DNA of 64,000 bases from Pseudoalteromonas shioyasakiensis. Lineage in GTDB: Bacteria > Pseudomonadota > Gammaproteobacteria > Enterobacterales > Alteromonadaceae. The stretch is from positions 578,001 to 642,000 of the forward strand of contig NZ_CP077770.1 of assembly GCF_019134595.1 (NCBI RefSeq), given 5' to 3'. Every line of letters begins with the position of its first letter. Within the stretch, counting starts at the first letter, position 1. This document shows positions 48,996 through 59,299 of the stretch, piece after piece. The notes below the pieces were generated by a model, which was given only the letters and a program-made list of their open reading frames with translations, searched no databases and was not told where the DNA came from. Position numbers and translations under genes: made by a program.

Positions 48996-51500
48996 ATGAA
49001 TCAACCAAGACGGCATCAAAAGGTGAGTGATGTCTTTTCGCAAAAGCTGGTATCGTGTCCTGCGCATACACCTTTGGTCGATGCGGTAAGGTTGATGCAT
49101 GTTCACAATGTGACGGCGATTTTTATCAAGCATGAGCACTCTGTTGTTGGTATTTGGACTGAGGCTGATTGTTTGAAAATTGACATCAGCAGCCCGCTCT
49201 ATAAGAACCTTGCCATTCACGAGGTCATGTCGGCGCCTGTTATTACAGTGCCAAATCAATGCTCAGTCAGTGATGCAACCCTGCGTTTTCAACAGCATGG
49301 CATTCGTCATTTATTGGTGATGGATAGTGAGAATCAGCCTGCAGGTATGTTGAACTTATCTGATATTGTGCATAACCAAGGTTTGGACCACTACTTACAA
49401 TTTAGACCTATTCATGAGCAGTATCGCACTGACCTAGAGATAGTTGATGCGCAAACACCGATAGAAGAGGTTGTGCAACTGATGCGCGCTGGCCGCCTTG
49501 ATAGTGTACTGGTTTATAACCGAGAGCTTGAACTGCACGGTATTATTACTCAGCGTGATATTGTTGAGCTGATCATTCAAACCGAGTGGCTAAATCCTTG
49601 TTGGCAATATGCCAGCTACCCGCTCATTGAAATTGATTGTGAAAGCAGTTTATTTGATGCGTATCGCACTATGACAGAGCGTAATGTGCGTCATTTGGTG
49701 GTCAGAGATGATGAAATTTGCGGGGTGATTTCATTTGCTGATTTGATCACAGAGATTGAGTCAGCTTATTGCTGCGAGCTGGAGCGTGCTATTGAGCAGC
49801 GTGATATTGCTTTGCAAAAATCACAACGTAACTTGTTTTTAGCAAATAAAATTATTGATGCCTCACTCGATGGCATTATGTTAACCCGTAAAGACGGCAC
49901 TATTATTCAAGTTAACCCTGCTTTTACTAAACTGACCGGCTTTGCTGAGCATGAGGTAATCGGTAAGCGTCCCAATATTTTAAGCTCTACAAAACATAGC
50001 CGTTCGTTTTATCAAAAAATGTGGCATGCCATTGAATACGAAGGGGTCTGGCAAGGGGAGATCTGCAATTGCAAAAAAGATGGTGAAGAGTTTGTAGAGT
50101 GGCTCACCATTATCCAGATTAAAGACCCTAACTTTGATGAAGTGCTTTATGCGGCAATTTTTAGCGACATTACAGAACGCAAACGTGCCGAAGAAAAAAT
50201 TGCCCAGCTTGCCTATTACGACGAATTAACCGGCCTGCCTAATCGACGCTTATTTCATGACAGACTCTCTATTGCACTGAGTTCTGCCAAACGAAACCAC
50301 GATCTATTAGCAGTGATGTTTATCGACTTAGACCGCTTCAAAGAGGTTAACGACAGCTTAGGGCATGACGCTGGTGATAACTTATTGCAGCAAGTGGCAG
50401 AGCGTATTTTATCAATTCTACCTGAAGGGGATACTCTTGCGCGCTTAGGTGGCGATGAGTTTGTTTTATTATGCGAAGTAAATCGGGTTGAAACGCTGCT
50501 CAACTTTGCCGAACAAGTATTGCAGCAAGTGAGTATGCCGCTTGCCATTAACGAGCATGTGGTTGCAATTACAGCTTCTATTGGCGCTGCAGTTTACCCT
50601 GATGATGGCGTAGATAGCGCTACACTGCTCAAGCATGCTGATATTGCTATGTACCGTGCTAAAGAAGTGGGACGTAATTCATTTCAATTATTCAAACCTG
50701 CGATGAATGCACGCTCTTTAGAGCGATTGGCAATGATGAGCCGGTTACAAGGAGCCATTGAAAGTGATGAATTTGAGCTTTATTTCCAACCTAAGCAGGA
50801 GTTAAATTCAGGCAAAATTTTAGGGGTAGAGGCTCTCTTACGTTGGCATGAGCCAAACCTTGGGGTGATATCACCCGCTAAGTTTATTCCCCTTGCTGAA
50901 GAACTAGGCCTAATTGTGAAACTTGATTTATGGGTCATCGAGCAAGCGTGTAAAGAGTTAGAAAAATGGCAGCAACAAGGCATTGAAGCAGGGCGCTTAG
51001 CAATTAATATCTCGGCAAATCACTTACGTCAGGGGCAATTAGCGTCGAATGTTGAGCGCTTACTTGAGCGTTACGATGTAGACCCACACAAGCTTGAAGT
51101 AGAGCTCACTGAAAGCTGTTTTATCAGCCACTTTAGTGAGGCTAAGCAAGAGTTACTCGCGCTTAAAAAGTTAGGTGTGCATATAACGTTAGATGACTTT
51201 GGCACGGGCTACTCGGCTTTAAGTTACTTAACTAAACTGCCAATTGATACGTTAAAAATAGATGCCAGTTTTATCGCAAAAGTGCCCGATGAATACGGTA
51301 ATAGTGAAATTGTTACGGCGATTATTAGCCTTGCGAAAAGCTTGAGTATTCATGTTGTCGCAGAAGGGGTAGAGAAGGTAGAGCAGTTAAATTACTTACG
51401 TTCACTTAACTGCGATACCATTCAAGGCTATTACTTTTGCCGCCCAATAGCGAAGCAGCAATGGTATGATTTTTATCTCAATAGCGAAAAAAGTGCCTAA
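48996..51500 (+). CDS. CBS-CBS-PAS-GGDEF-EAL cyclic-di-GMP protein
   Basis: A soluble 834-residue signalling protein. Two CBS pairs (about residues 8-120 and 144-265) probably bind adenine nucleotides. A PAS domain follows (~288-400: DASLDGIMLTRKDGTIIQVNPAFTKLTGF), then an intact GGDEF (G485 in RLGGDEF) and an intact EAL (E612 in EALLRW, with ELTES, LDDFGTGYSAL and VAEGVE). Both catalytic halves look competent, so net activity may be set by the ligand-binding domains. AGGAAAG lies upstream of the ATG. The 3' end overlaps the convergent DUF2797 gene by 4 bases. Confidence 0.94.
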   Translation: MNQPRRHQKVSDVFSQKLVSCPAHTPLVDAVRLMHVHNVTAIFIKHEHSVVGIWTEADCLKIDISSPLYKNLAIHEVMSAPVITVPNQCSVSDATLRFQQHGIRHLLVMDSENQPAGMLNLSDIVHNQGLDHYLQFRPIHEQYRTDLEIVDAQTPIEEVVQLMRAGRLDSVLVYNRELELHGIITQRDIVELIIQTEWLNPCWQYASYPLIEIDCESSLFDAYRTMTERNVRHLVVRDDEICGVISFADLITEIESAYCCELERAIEQRDIALQKSQRNLFLANKIIDASLDGIMLTRKDGTIIQVNPAFTKLTGFAEHEVIGKRPNILSSTKHSRSFYQKMWHAIEYEGVWQGEICNCKKDGEEFVEWLTIIQIKDPNFDEVLYAAIFSDITERKRAEEKIAQLAYYDELTGLPNRRLFHDRLSIALSSAKRNHDLLAVMFIDLDRFKEVNDSLGHDAGDNLLQQVAERILSILPEGDTLARLGGDEFVLLCEVNRVETLLNFAEQVLQQVSMPLAINEHVVAITASIGAAVYPDDGVDSATLLKHADIAMYRAKEVGRNSFQLFKPAMNARSLERLAMMSRLQGAIESDEFELYFQPKQELNSGKILGVEALLRWHEPNLGVISPAKFIPLAEELGLIVKLDLWVIEQACKELEKWQQQGIEAGRLAINISANHLRQGQLASNVERLLERYDVDPHKLEVELTESCFISHFSEAKQELLALKKLGVHITLDDFGTGYSALSYLTKLPIDTLKIDASFIAKVPDEYGNSEIVTAIISLAKSLSIHVVAEGVEKVEQLNYLRSLNCDTIQGYYFCRPIAKQQWYDFYLNSEKSA

Positions 51501-52306
51501 GCTAGGCTAATTTCGTAAGAAGTGAACTTACGAATATTAATGACGCCAGTATCAAAAATTAAGTACTGGCCTTTAATGCCTTTTAAAATACCCGATACTT
51601 CTGGTGCTTTATCAAAATTGAAAGAACTGATTTTGCTTGGGTATTCACTTACTGGGTAGTCTAGCTCAACTACATCTTCATCGAGCTTTTCAATGGCTGT
51701 TGCGCCAAATAGCTCTGCAAGTTCACTTAACTTAGCATCAATTTGTGGGATCAACTCTGCAGCAGCAGCTTTTAAATCAATCGCTTCAGATTGACCTTTT
51801 AGCATGTTTCGCCAATTGGTTTTATCAGCAATAAATTCGGCTAAGGCAACCTCAACTAAACCCGATTGAAGACGGGTTTGTACTTTGAAGATAGGTAAAG
51901 CTTGCGTCGCACCTTGGTCAATCCAGCGTGTAGGAATTTGAGTATGGCGGGTAATACCTACTTTTAGGCCTGAAGTGTTGGCTAAATACACGTAATGCGG
52001 GATCATGCAGTTTTCTTCACCCCACTGTGGCTCACGACAGGTGCCCTTATCAAAGTGGCACGTTTCAGGTTTCATGATACACATGTCACAGCTAGCCAGT
52101 TTGCGCATACAGACAAAACAGTGGCCTTGAGAGTAGCTTTTCTTGGTTTTCTTACCACAGTTACAGCAAAAAATATTGCCGGTAAAAGTCAGTGTGAGCG
52201 GCTTACCAATATAGTCATTTAATGAAACTAGCTCATCACCGATAGGTAATTGATATTCGACAGGAGAGGTCAGTGTCGACTTTAATTTTTTGATCGTACC
52301 TTGCAT
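51497..52306 (-). CDS. DUF2797 family protein
   Basis: A ~269-residue cytosolic protein of the DUF2797 family, function unknown. It shows a dense zinc-ligand array: CCNCGKKTKKSYSQGHCFVC, then CDMCIMKPETCHFDKGTCREPQWGEENC, followed by HYVYLANTSGLKVGITRHTQIPTRWIDQGA, which resembles a GIY-YIG-like core. I choose the ATG at 52306 over 52372, since the longer form would run into the upstream gene and lacks family similarity. It lies between two c-di-GMP genes. Confidence 0.85.
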   Translation of the reverse strand: MQGTIKKLKSTLTSPVEYQLPIGDELVSLNDYIGKPLTLTFTGNIFCCNCGKKTKKSYSQGHCFVCMRKLASCDMCIMKPETCHFDKGTCREPQWGEENCMIPHYVYLANTSGLKVGITRHTQIPTRWIDQGATQALPIFKVQTRLQSGLVEVALAEFIADKTNWRNMLKGQSEAIDLKAAAAELIPQIDAKLSELAELFGATAIEKLDEDVVELDYPVSEYPSKISSFNFDKAPEVSGILKGIKGQYLIFDTGVINIRKFTSYEISLA

Positions 52307-52352
52307 CTTTACATGGCCCCTAAAGATGTTAAAAAGGGCAGTGTAACACGGC

Positions 52353-54851
52353 CTATTTAAATTGTGAGGCAATAAAGCTTAGATACTCATTAATCGGTAC
52401 CGCTTTGCTGTAATAATAGCCTTGCCCTTGATCTGCGCCCATCTTGATCAGCATTTTTTCTGTTTCTTGGTCTTCAATGCCTTCGATGGTGATATTCATA
52501 TCAAGGTTATGGGCCATATCAATAGCCGTTTTTACCACTACCTGGTTGGTGGTGTTATTCACTAAATCAAGAATAAAGCTCTTATCGACTTTAATCGTGC
52601 TAAATGAATAATTTACTAAGTAGTTTAGCGACGAATAACCAGTACCAAAATCATCGAGTACCACCTTGCTACCGAGTCTATTGAGTTCACTGATAAAGCT
52701 AACCATTTCATCATGGTTTTTGATAAGCGCAAACTCAGTTAATTCAAACTTTAACTGATCCGCAGTAATGCCATGTTTTAAAATGGTGTTTTCGACTTTT
52801 TCGACAAGCTTAGGGATAGCTAGATTCTTGGCACTTAAATTAACGCTAATGGTATGCTCGCGATAGCCTTGTCGATTAAGCTGGGCAGCTGCTAGGCAAG
52901 CCTGATCAATCACCCATAAGCTCAACTCGTTAATTAAGCCAGTACGTTCAGCCAATAAAATGAGTTGCTCAATGTCCAGGTATTTACCCGCTGTAGGCCA
53001 GCGTAACAATGCCTCTGCGCCACAGATAGCACCGCTGCGTAAATTAATAATGGGCTGTAAGTAAATGGCTAAGGTATTGCTTCGCATTGCTTGTTGTAAC
53101 TCAGCGGCAAGGCTGACATCCATATCGATATGCGGTGTAGTAAAGTCGATGTTTTGCTGCTTTTGTGACAACCCTAAGTAGCCACGTTGTAGCCAAATAT
53201 CAAAGCCATCATCATTAACCGGTTCGGTAATGCTATAGCGGTAGTAAAGCTGCAGGTCTAAGCCTGCCACTTTATATTGCTTAGGCAGCTGTTTGCATAA
53301 GTTGCTCAGTTCTTGGTGTAGCTCTGCTTGTGATTGAATTTTGGTAGAAATGAAAGCCAGTACACCATTGCCTAAGTCAGCCACTTTTGGACTGTTATCT
53401 AGTGCTGACTCTAAATTAATAAATTGCCTATTCTTATTAATTTGATGCTCTAAAGATTGAGCCACAGTAATAATTATTTGGCTGCTTTGGCTTGGCTTTA
53501 GAATGCTCATTAGGGCATTAAATTGCTCTATTTTCACTAAACAAAGATTAGCGAGTCTATGCTCCGAGGTAATCGCCATATAAGCTTGTTTGAGCATTGC
53601 TTGGTTGAGTAGCTCAGTTTGTTGGGTATGGGTTGCATGATACAGCGCTTTTTCACGTTGATAACGAACGCGATCTGCCAGCGCCATTGCCATAAGCACA
53701 ATCTCACAGAGAATAGCGACTAAAAATATGTGCCTAACTGCAAAGCTATAAGGAATAAAGCCCGTTAGTTCTAAAGGCTGAATGGCAGCGCCTACAATCA
53801 GTGGCACCCACGACATGACATAAAATTTTGCCCACCGAAAACCGCTCACCAACTTTTTGTAAATCATGCAAATACATAGAATGTATAACGGCACCATGAT
53901 GGCAAAAAAGATTTTTGAAGAATGGTATTCCAGCATAAAAAAGCTGATAAGACTGAGGCTAAACAGCAGGGCTAAAAAGCTGATACTGAGCTTGTATAAG
54001 CGGCAATTGTCTTTATGGTAGCGTAAGAACATGGTGCAAAACGCGACGGTGAAAAATGCAATCGCGTAGTTACTGAACACCACTTGCTCATTAAAAAAGA
54101 CTTGCCACGATAACGGCCATAAATAAAAACCAAAGCCGAGCACTGAGCCCATAAGTAACAGTGCTGAGATGATGTAGCCTATATAAATAAGGTAGACGCG
54201 ATCACGGATCCCTAAAAATAATACCAAGTTATACAGAGCAGCCATGATCAGCACACCAATGAAGATCCCCCAAATTCCTGATTGCGAACGTAGTAAATCT
54301 TGAAACTCTTTTTCACCATAAATATTGATAGGCGTTTTGCTAATCCCAACCGTATCAATTTTTATAACGAGTGATGTTTGCTCATAGCCCTGCATGGTGA
54401 GCATGCTGTGCGGTGTACTGTACTGAAACAAACTGAGGCCAGATACTTTATCACCCAACTCGGTTGTATCTATAAGCTGGCCCTTATCATCAACATGATA
54501 AACGCTAAGATAATCAACCATAGGGTTATCAAAGTGAATCGCCAGCTCAACAGGCTTTGCTTGGCGGTTTTCTAAATCAAGCTTTAACCAATAATCTTGC
54601 GCCGCTAAATCCCACTCAACATCTTTAAAAGAGCGCTGTTTAAGTTTGTCTGGTTCAGCTAAAAACTGCTCGAGAGTCAGCGCTTTACTGGTATCTATTC
54701 GATAAGCTGTATTACTGTAGATGGGGGCTGTTTTATCTATGGTGTAGCGGGTAGGGCTGGCTAAATGTGCAGCTAGGGTAGCAATGATAAAAAACAAAAT
54801 TGTCAGAATAAGAAATGAAACAAAGTTATATTTCAGTGCTTTATTATTCAA
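52353..54851 (-). CDS. 7TMR-DISM membrane protein with degenerate GGDEF and intact EAL
   Basis: An 832-residue integral-membrane phosphodiesterase candidate. After an N-terminal helix comes a periplasmic 7TMR-DISM extracellular domain (~40-180), then seven helices (~190-390), then a GGDEF-fold domain in which the signature is replaced by DLGNGVLAF, so cyclase activity is not expected. The EAL domain is complete: E613 in GAEALLRW, SVNLSAKNLA, ELTEFALI, LDDFGTGYSSLNYL, KVDKSFI. It would degrade c-di-GMP in response to a periplasmic ligand. It lies 47 bases upstream of the DUF2797 gene on the same strand. Confidence 0.92.
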   Translation of the reverse strand: MNNKALKYNFVSFLILTILFFIIATLAAHLASPTRYTIDKTAPIYSNTAYRIDTSKALTLEQFLAEPDKLKQRSFKDVEWDLAAQDYWLKLDLENRQAKPVELAIHFDNPMVDYLSVYHVDDKGQLIDTTELGDKVSGLSLFQYSTPHSMLTMQGYEQTSLVIKIDTVGISKTPINIYGEKEFQDLLRSQSGIWGIFIGVLIMAALYNLVLFLGIRDRVYLIYIGYIISALLLMGSVLGFGFYLWPLSWQVFFNEQVVFSNYAIAFFTVAFCTMFLRYHKDNCRLYKLSISFLALLFSLSLISFFMLEYHSSKIFFAIMVPLYILCICMIYKKLVSGFRWAKFYVMSWVPLIVGAAIQPLELTGFIPYSFAVRHIFLVAILCEIVLMAMALADRVRYQREKALYHATHTQQTELLNQAMLKQAYMAITSEHRLANLCLVKIEQFNALMSILKPSQSSQIIITVAQSLEHQINKNRQFINLESALDNSPKVADLGNGVLAFISTKIQSQAELHQELSNLCKQLPKQYKVAGLDLQLYYRYSITEPVNDDGFDIWLQRGYLGLSQKQQNIDFTTPHIDMDVSLAAELQQAMRSNTLAIYLQPIINLRSGAICGAEALLRWPTAGKYLDIEQLILLAERTGLINELSLWVIDQACLAAAQLNRQGYREHTISVNLSAKNLAIPKLVEKVENTILKHGITADQLKFELTEFALIKNHDEMVSFISELNRLGSKVVLDDFGTGYSSLNYLVNYSFSTIKVDKSFILDLVNNTTNQVVVKTAIDMAHNLDMNITIEGIEDQETEKMLIKMGADQGQGYYYSKAVPINEYLSFIASQFK

Positions 54852-54893
54852 AATTAGTTCTTTATCTAGGTAAATGTTCTTAACAGTGTAGCA

Positions 54894-54924
54894 TAAAAAA
54901 AGCGCAGATAAACTGCGCTTTTTT
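54894..54924. terminator. Bidirectional terminator between purD and the 7TMR-DISM gene
   Basis: AAAAAAGCGCAG and CTGCGCTTTTTT pair around loop ATAAA. On minus it follows purD. Confidence 0.9.
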
Positions 54925-54945
54925 CAGAATTAGACTGGTTTGACC

Positions 54946-56232
54946 TTAATTCTGTTCGCGAGCAATTGCACGATAAGCGATATCAGTACGATATTCCATG
55001 CCTTCCCAGCTGATTTGTTCAACCAGTTTATAAGCACGTTGTTGCGCTTCGGTTACTGTGTTGCCAAGTGCAGTAGCACAAAGCACACGACCGCCAGCAG
55101 TTACAACGTTTTCGCCATCTTGCTTAGTACCTGCGTGGAATACTTTCTCACCTTCAGGGTAAGTAACTTGCAAGCCGCTGATTGCATCACCTTTCGGGTA
55201 GCTATCAGGGTAGCCTTTTGCTGCTAATACAACACCGACTGCTGCACGCGGGTCGAACTCGATTGCTGTTTTATCTAGTTCTTCACGGTTAGCCGCTTCG
55301 ATAAGCTCAACAAGGTCAGACTTAAGACGAAGCATCATAGGTTGTGTTTCAGGGTCGCCAAAACGACAGTTGTATTCGATTACTTTTGGCGTACCATCAG
55401 CGGTGATCATTAAACCTGCGTATAAGAAACCTGTGTAAGGGTGGCCTTCTTTTGCCATACCTTCAACCGTTGGGTTGATCACTTCGTTCATAATACGTTG
55501 GTGAATTTCATCAGTCACCACTGGAGCCGGTGAGTATGCACCCATGCCACCAGTGTTTGGACCTTGGTCACCGTTGTAAGCGCGTTTGTGGTCTTGGCTA
55601 GTAGCGAATGGTAGTACGTTTTTGCCATCAACCATCACGATGAAAGAGGCTTCTTCGCCTTCTAAGAACTCTTCGATAACTACGCGGCTACCCGCTTCAC
55701 CAAAGCTGTTGCCTGCAAGCATATCGCGGATAGCTTCTTCAGCTTCAAGCTCAGTCATTGCAACGATAACGCCTTTACCTGCTGCTAAGCCATCAGCTTT
55801 AATTACAATAGGCGCACCTTTTTCTTTTAGGTAAGCAAGTGCAGGATCGATTTGTTCAAACGTTTGGTAGTCAGCAGTTGGAATGTCGTGACGTGCTAAG
55901 AAGTCTTTAGTGAATGACTTAGAGCCTTCTAGCTGTGCAGCACCTGCTGTTGGGCCGAAGATAGCTAAACCGTTTTCACGGAAAGTATCAACGACACCTA
56001 AAACAAGCGGTACTTCTGGACCAACAATAGTTAACTCAACGTTGTTTTCTTTAGCAAAAGTAACTAAACCTGCTAGGTCTTCAACGTTGATAGCTACGTT
56101 TTCAAGTTTTGGCTCTAGTGCAGTACCTGCGTTACCAGGAGCAACGAAAACGGTGTTTACTTTAGTATTTTGTGCAGCCTTAAACGCAAGAGCGTGTTCG
56201 CGGCCGCCACTGCCGATGACAAGTACATTCAT
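54946..56232 (-). CDS. purD: Phosphoribosylamine-glycine ligase
   Basis: GAR synthetase, an ATP-grasp enzyme joining phosphoribosylamine and glycine in purine synthesis, 428 residues. The N-terminal MNVLVIGSGGREHAL, the ATP-grasp loop KADGLAAGKGVIV and NTGGMGAYSPAPVV are family hallmarks, with RFGDPETQ binding metal near the end. It starts 15 bases after the methyltransferase stop, so the two are probably cotranscribed, and lies in a purH-methyltransferase-purD block. Confidence 0.97.
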   Translation of the reverse strand: MNVLVIGSGGREHALAFKAAQNTKVNTVFVAPGNAGTALEPKLENVAINVEDLAGLVTFAKENNVELTIVGPEVPLVLGVVDTFRENGLAIFGPTAGAAQLEGSKSFTKDFLARHDIPTADYQTFEQIDPALAYLKEKGAPIVIKADGLAAGKGVIVAMTELEAEEAIRDMLAGNSFGEAGSRVVIEEFLEGEEASFIVMVDGKNVLPFATSQDHKRAYNGDQGPNTGGMGAYSPAPVVTDEIHQRIMNEVINPTVEGMAKEGHPYTGFLYAGLMITADGTPKVIEYNCRFGDPETQPMMLRLKSDLVELIEAANREELDKTAIEFDPRAAVGVVLAAKGYPDSYPKGDAISGLQVTYPEGEKVFHAGTKQDGENVVTAGGRVLCATALGNTVTEAQQRAYKLVEQISWEGMEYRTDIAYRAIAREQN

Positions 56233-56247
56233 GGCGTATAATCCTAT

Positions 56248-57072
56248 TTATAGCGGTTTTTTAAACTTCAGCGTCATACGATCACTCTCACCAATCGCTT
56301 TATATTTAGCAGCGTCTTTTTCGTCAAGTGCTAAACGTGGTGGTAGTGTCCACACCCCTTTAGGGTGATCCGCTGTATCAAGAGGGTTTGCATTAATGTC
56401 ACTGCTTGCCACTAGTTCAAAGCCAGCTTGCTTTGCAATTTCAATTACATAGCTTTGCTTCATATAACCTGATGATTTCTGATCTTCATCGCTGCGCGCT
56501 TCAGGTAGGCGGTGTTCAACCACACCTAAAGTGCCGCCTGGTTTAAGTGCTTTATAAAATGCTTTAAACGCACTTAACGCGCCTTCTTTATCTTTACCCA
56601 TGTACCAGTTGTGTACATTTCTAAATGTTAAGACAAGATCTGCGCTACCCGCTGGTGCAATATCAAGATGTGTTACTGGCGCAAATTCAGTTAGTTTAAC
56701 TTCACTGAAGCGTGCGTCATCGCTCATCTTTTTATTAAAACCAGCTAATGAACGTTGGTAATAACCCACGTCAGAATCAGCAGGGAAATGTGCCGCGTAG
56801 TAAACACCATGGCCTTTTACAGCTGGCGCAAGAATTTCGCTGTACCAACCACCGCCAGGTGCAATTTCAACAACTGTCATGTTTGGCTTAAAGCCAAAGA
56901 ACTCAAGAGTCTCAACTGGATGGCGATATTGATCACGTGCGCTATTTTTAGCATCACGTTCGCTTGATTGCACGGCTTGTGTAAGCGCTGATTCATGAGA
57001 ATGGCTTAAAGCCTGTGCTGATGTCAGTGCTAGGCTGGCAACGAGTAACGATTTTACGGCAAATTTCATCAT
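56248..57072 (-). CDS. Secreted class I SAM-dependent methyltransferase-like protein
   Basis: A ~274-residue protein combining a signal peptide (MMKFAVKSLLVASLALTSAQALS) with a Rossmann methyltransferase domain: motif I VVEIAPGGGWYSEIL, ADLVLTFRNVHNW as the mid-strand, and GGTLGVVEHR. SAM is not known to be present in the periplasm, so an exported methyltransferase is odd and the fold may serve another purpose. I start at the ATGATG at 57072, since AAGGAA lies just upstream; a reading from 57084 is possible. It sits between purH and purD, with a terminator after purH. Confidence 0.82.
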   Translation of the reverse strand: MMKFAVKSLLVASLALTSAQALSHSHESALTQAVQSSERDAKNSARDQYRHPVETLEFFGFKPNMTVVEIAPGGGWYSEILAPAVKGHGVYYAAHFPADSDVGYYQRSLAGFNKKMSDDARFSEVKLTEFAPVTHLDIAPAGSADLVLTFRNVHNWYMGKDKEGALSAFKAFYKALKPGGTLGVVEHRLPEARSDEDQKSSGYMKQSYVIEIAKQAGFELVASSDINANPLDTADHPKGVWTLPPRLALDEKDAAKYKAIGESDRMTLKFKKPL

Positions 57073-57136
57073 CTGTTCCTTCATTATATGGGTAATTATT
57101 ATTATTAATCAGAATACGTGAATTTGTGGCAAACAA

Positions 57137-57165
57137 AAAGGGTTAAGCTATTTGCTTAACCCTTT
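57137..57165 (-). terminator. Hairpin after purH
   Basis: AAAGGGTTAAG and CTTAACCCTTT form an 11-bp stem around loop CTATTTG, then T-rich sequence on minus. It may attenuate rather than fully block read-through to the methyltransferase and purD. Confidence 0.75.
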
Positions 57166-57171
57166 ATGTGA

Positions 57172-58758
57172 TTAGTGGCGGAAATGGCGCATACCTGTAA
57201 ATACCATTGCCATACCAGCTTCGTCAGCTGCAGCGATAACTTCTTCATCGCGCATTGAACCACCTGGTTGAATAACAGCGGTGATGCCAGCCTCTGCTGC
57301 TGCATCAATACCGTCACGGAATGGGAAGAATGCATCAGATGCCATAACTGAACCTTTAACTTCTAGGTTTTCGTCAGCAGCTTTGATACCTGCAATTTTC
57401 GCAGAGTAAACGCGGCTCATTTGACCTGCGCCTACACCAATCGTCATACCATCACGTGCATAAACAATCGCGTTAGACTTAACGAATTTAGCTACTTTCC
57501 AGCAGAATAATAAATCTTTTAATTCTTGCTCAGTTGGTTGACGCTTAGATACAACTTTAAGGTCGCCTTGCGTTACCATGCCTAGGTCGCGGTCTTGAAC
57601 TAGAATACCGCCATTAACACGCTTGATGTCGTGACCTGTTGCATTTCCAGACCATTCACCACATTCTAATAAGCGTACGTTTTGCTTAGCAGATACGATT
57701 TGGGCTGCAGCTTCAGATACTTTAGGTGCAATGATAACTTCAACGAATTGACGAGCAACAATTGCTTCAGCTGTGTCTGCATCAAGCTCTTTGTTGAATG
57801 CGATGATGCCACCAAATGCTGATGTAGGGTCAGTTTTGAATGCGCGATCATAGGCTTCAAGAATGTTGTCACCAATTGACACACCACAAGGGTTCGCATG
57901 TTTTACGATAACACACGCTGGTACGTCGAATTCTTTTACACACTCTAATGCTGCGTCAGTGTCAGCAATGTTATTGTAAGAAAGTGCTTTACCTTGCAGT
58001 TGAACCGCCGTTGCAACAGATGCTTCAGTTAGGTCGTTTTCAACATAAAAAGCTGCGTCTTGGTGTGAGTTTTCACCGTAGCGCATATCTTGCTTTTTAG
58101 TGAACTGCATGTTGATAGTGCGTGGGAACTTAGTCTCTTCAGCAGCTTCCTCTGTGTAGTCAGGAACCATTTTGCCGAAGTAGTTTGCAATCATACCATC
58201 GTACTGAGCTGTGTGCTCGTAAGCGGCAATAGCTAGATCAAAACGTGTTTTATACGTTGTTGAACCGTTGTTGCTTTGCATTTCGCTGATCACACGGTCG
58301 TAATCTTTTGCATTAACTACGATAGTTACGTCTTTATGGTTTTTCGCTGCAGCGCGAACCATAGTTGGACCACCGATATCAATGTTTTCAATCGCATCTT
58401 CTAGGCTGCAGTCTTCTTTCGCAACAGTGTTTGCGAAGGGGTATAAGTTAACTACAACGATATCGATAGCAGAGATGTTGTGATCCTCCATTACGTCTTC
58501 ATCTTGACCGCGACGCGCTAGGATGCCGCCGTGAATTTTTGGATGAAGTGTTTTTACGCGACCATCCATGATCTCAGGGTGACCAGTATGGTCAGATACT
58601 TCAGTGACTTTGATGCCGTTATCAGCAAGTAATTTGCAAGTACCGCCAGTTGATAAAATATCCACGCCTTGTGCTTCAAGAGCGCGAGCAAATTCAACGA
58701 TACCGGTTTTATCTGACACACTTAATAGTGCGCGACGAATTGGACGATGTGTATCCAT
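57172..58758 (-). CDS. purH: Bifunctional AICAR transformylase / IMP cyclohydrolase
   Basis: PurH carries out the last two steps of de novo IMP synthesis. The 528 residues have the usual two domains: N-terminal cyclohydrolase ([41 protein letters not shown]) and C-terminal transformylase ([15 protein letters not shown] with the catalytic Lys-His, and [20 protein letters not shown]). Metabolically it works with purC and purD elsewhere in this window. Confidence 0.97.
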   Translation of the reverse strand: MDTHRPIRRALLSVSDKTGIVEFARALEAQGVDILSTGGTCKLLADNGIKVTEVSDHTGHPEIMDGRVKTLHPKIHGGILARRGQDEDVMEDHNISAIDIVVVNLYPFANTVAKEDCSLEDAIENIDIGGPTMVRAAAKNHKDVTIVVNAKDYDRVISEMQSNNGSTTYKTRFDLAIAAYEHTAQYDGMIANYFGKMVPDYTEEAAEETKFPRTINMQFTKKQDMRYGENSHQDAAFYVENDLTEASVATAVQLQGKALSYNNIADTDAALECVKEFDVPACVIVKHANPCGVSIGDNILEAYDRAFKTDPTSAFGGIIAFNKELDADTAEAIVARQFVEVIIAPKVSEAAAQIVSAKQNVRLLECGEWSGNATGHDIKRVNGGILVQDRDLGMVTQGDLKVVSKRQPTEQELKDLLFCWKVAKFVKSNAIVYARDGMTIGVGAGQMSRVYSAKIAGIKAADENLEVKGSVMASDAFFPFRDGIDAAAEAGITAVIQPGGSMRDEEVIAAADEAGMAMVFTGMRHFRH

Positions 58759-58874
58759 TGTAGTTTTGATTACCTCAATGTTTGAGCTAGCTTAGAAAGG
58801 CGGTATTTTAACTGAATCTGCTTTAAAAAACGACGTTTAAAGCGTGAGGATTTTGCATAGTTTTTAACAGCTAT

Positions 58875-58901
58875 AAAAAAAGCACCCTAAGGTGCTTTTT
58901 T
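58875..58901 (-). terminator. Terminator downstream of fis
   Basis: AAAAAAAGCACC and GGTGCTTTTTT pair around loop CTAA; it lies 87 bases beyond the fis stop and ends the dusB-fis unit before purH. Confidence 0.85.
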
Positions 58902-58987
58902 CAAATAACTTATTACCAGTTACTATGAAGCTGTAAGCAATTATAACGATAGCTCGTTAGAATGATTACCGTTCAATATAACTGGTA

Positions 58988-59278
58988 TTAGTTCATGCCG
59001 TACTTTTTAAGTTTCTTACGTAAAGTACCACGGTTGATACCTAGTAAGATTGCAGCACGAGTTTGGTTACCACGCGTGTACGTCATTACTTCTTCAAGTA
59101 ATGGTGCTTCTAGCTCAGAAAGAACAAGGTCGTATACGTCTTGTACGTCTTGACCATTAAGTTGCTTTAAGTAGTGATGAACAGCTTTTTTCACTGCATC
59201 ACGCAACGGCTGTGGTTTCTCGTGTGACTGTACATGAGGGTTTGTGATAAATGGAGAAGTCACGTTTTGTTCGAACAT
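58988..59278 (-). CDS. fis: Nucleoid-associated regulator Fis
   Basis: A 96-residue DNA-bending protein that activates rRNA promoters and shapes chromosome topology. The C-terminal helix-turn-helix [25 protein letters not shown] is nearly identical to that of E. coli Fis, and the N-terminal helices form the dimer. It lies 21 bases after dusB, the classic gammaproteobacterial dusB-fis operon, so its expression would follow the promoter upstream of dusB. Confidence 0.97.
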   Translation of the reverse strand: MFEQNVTSPFITNPHVQSHEKPQPLRDAVKKAVHHYLKQLNGQDVQDVYDLVLSELEAPLLEEVMTYTRGNQTRAAILLGINRGTLRKKLKKYGMN

Positions 59279-59299
59279 CGTTATATGTCTCTTTCTTTC

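Noticed and set aside
58825..58846. ACGACGTTTAAAGCG upstream of purH as a PurR operator.
   Set aside because: Only the central ACGTTT matches; the flanking half-sites of the PurR consensus are missing.
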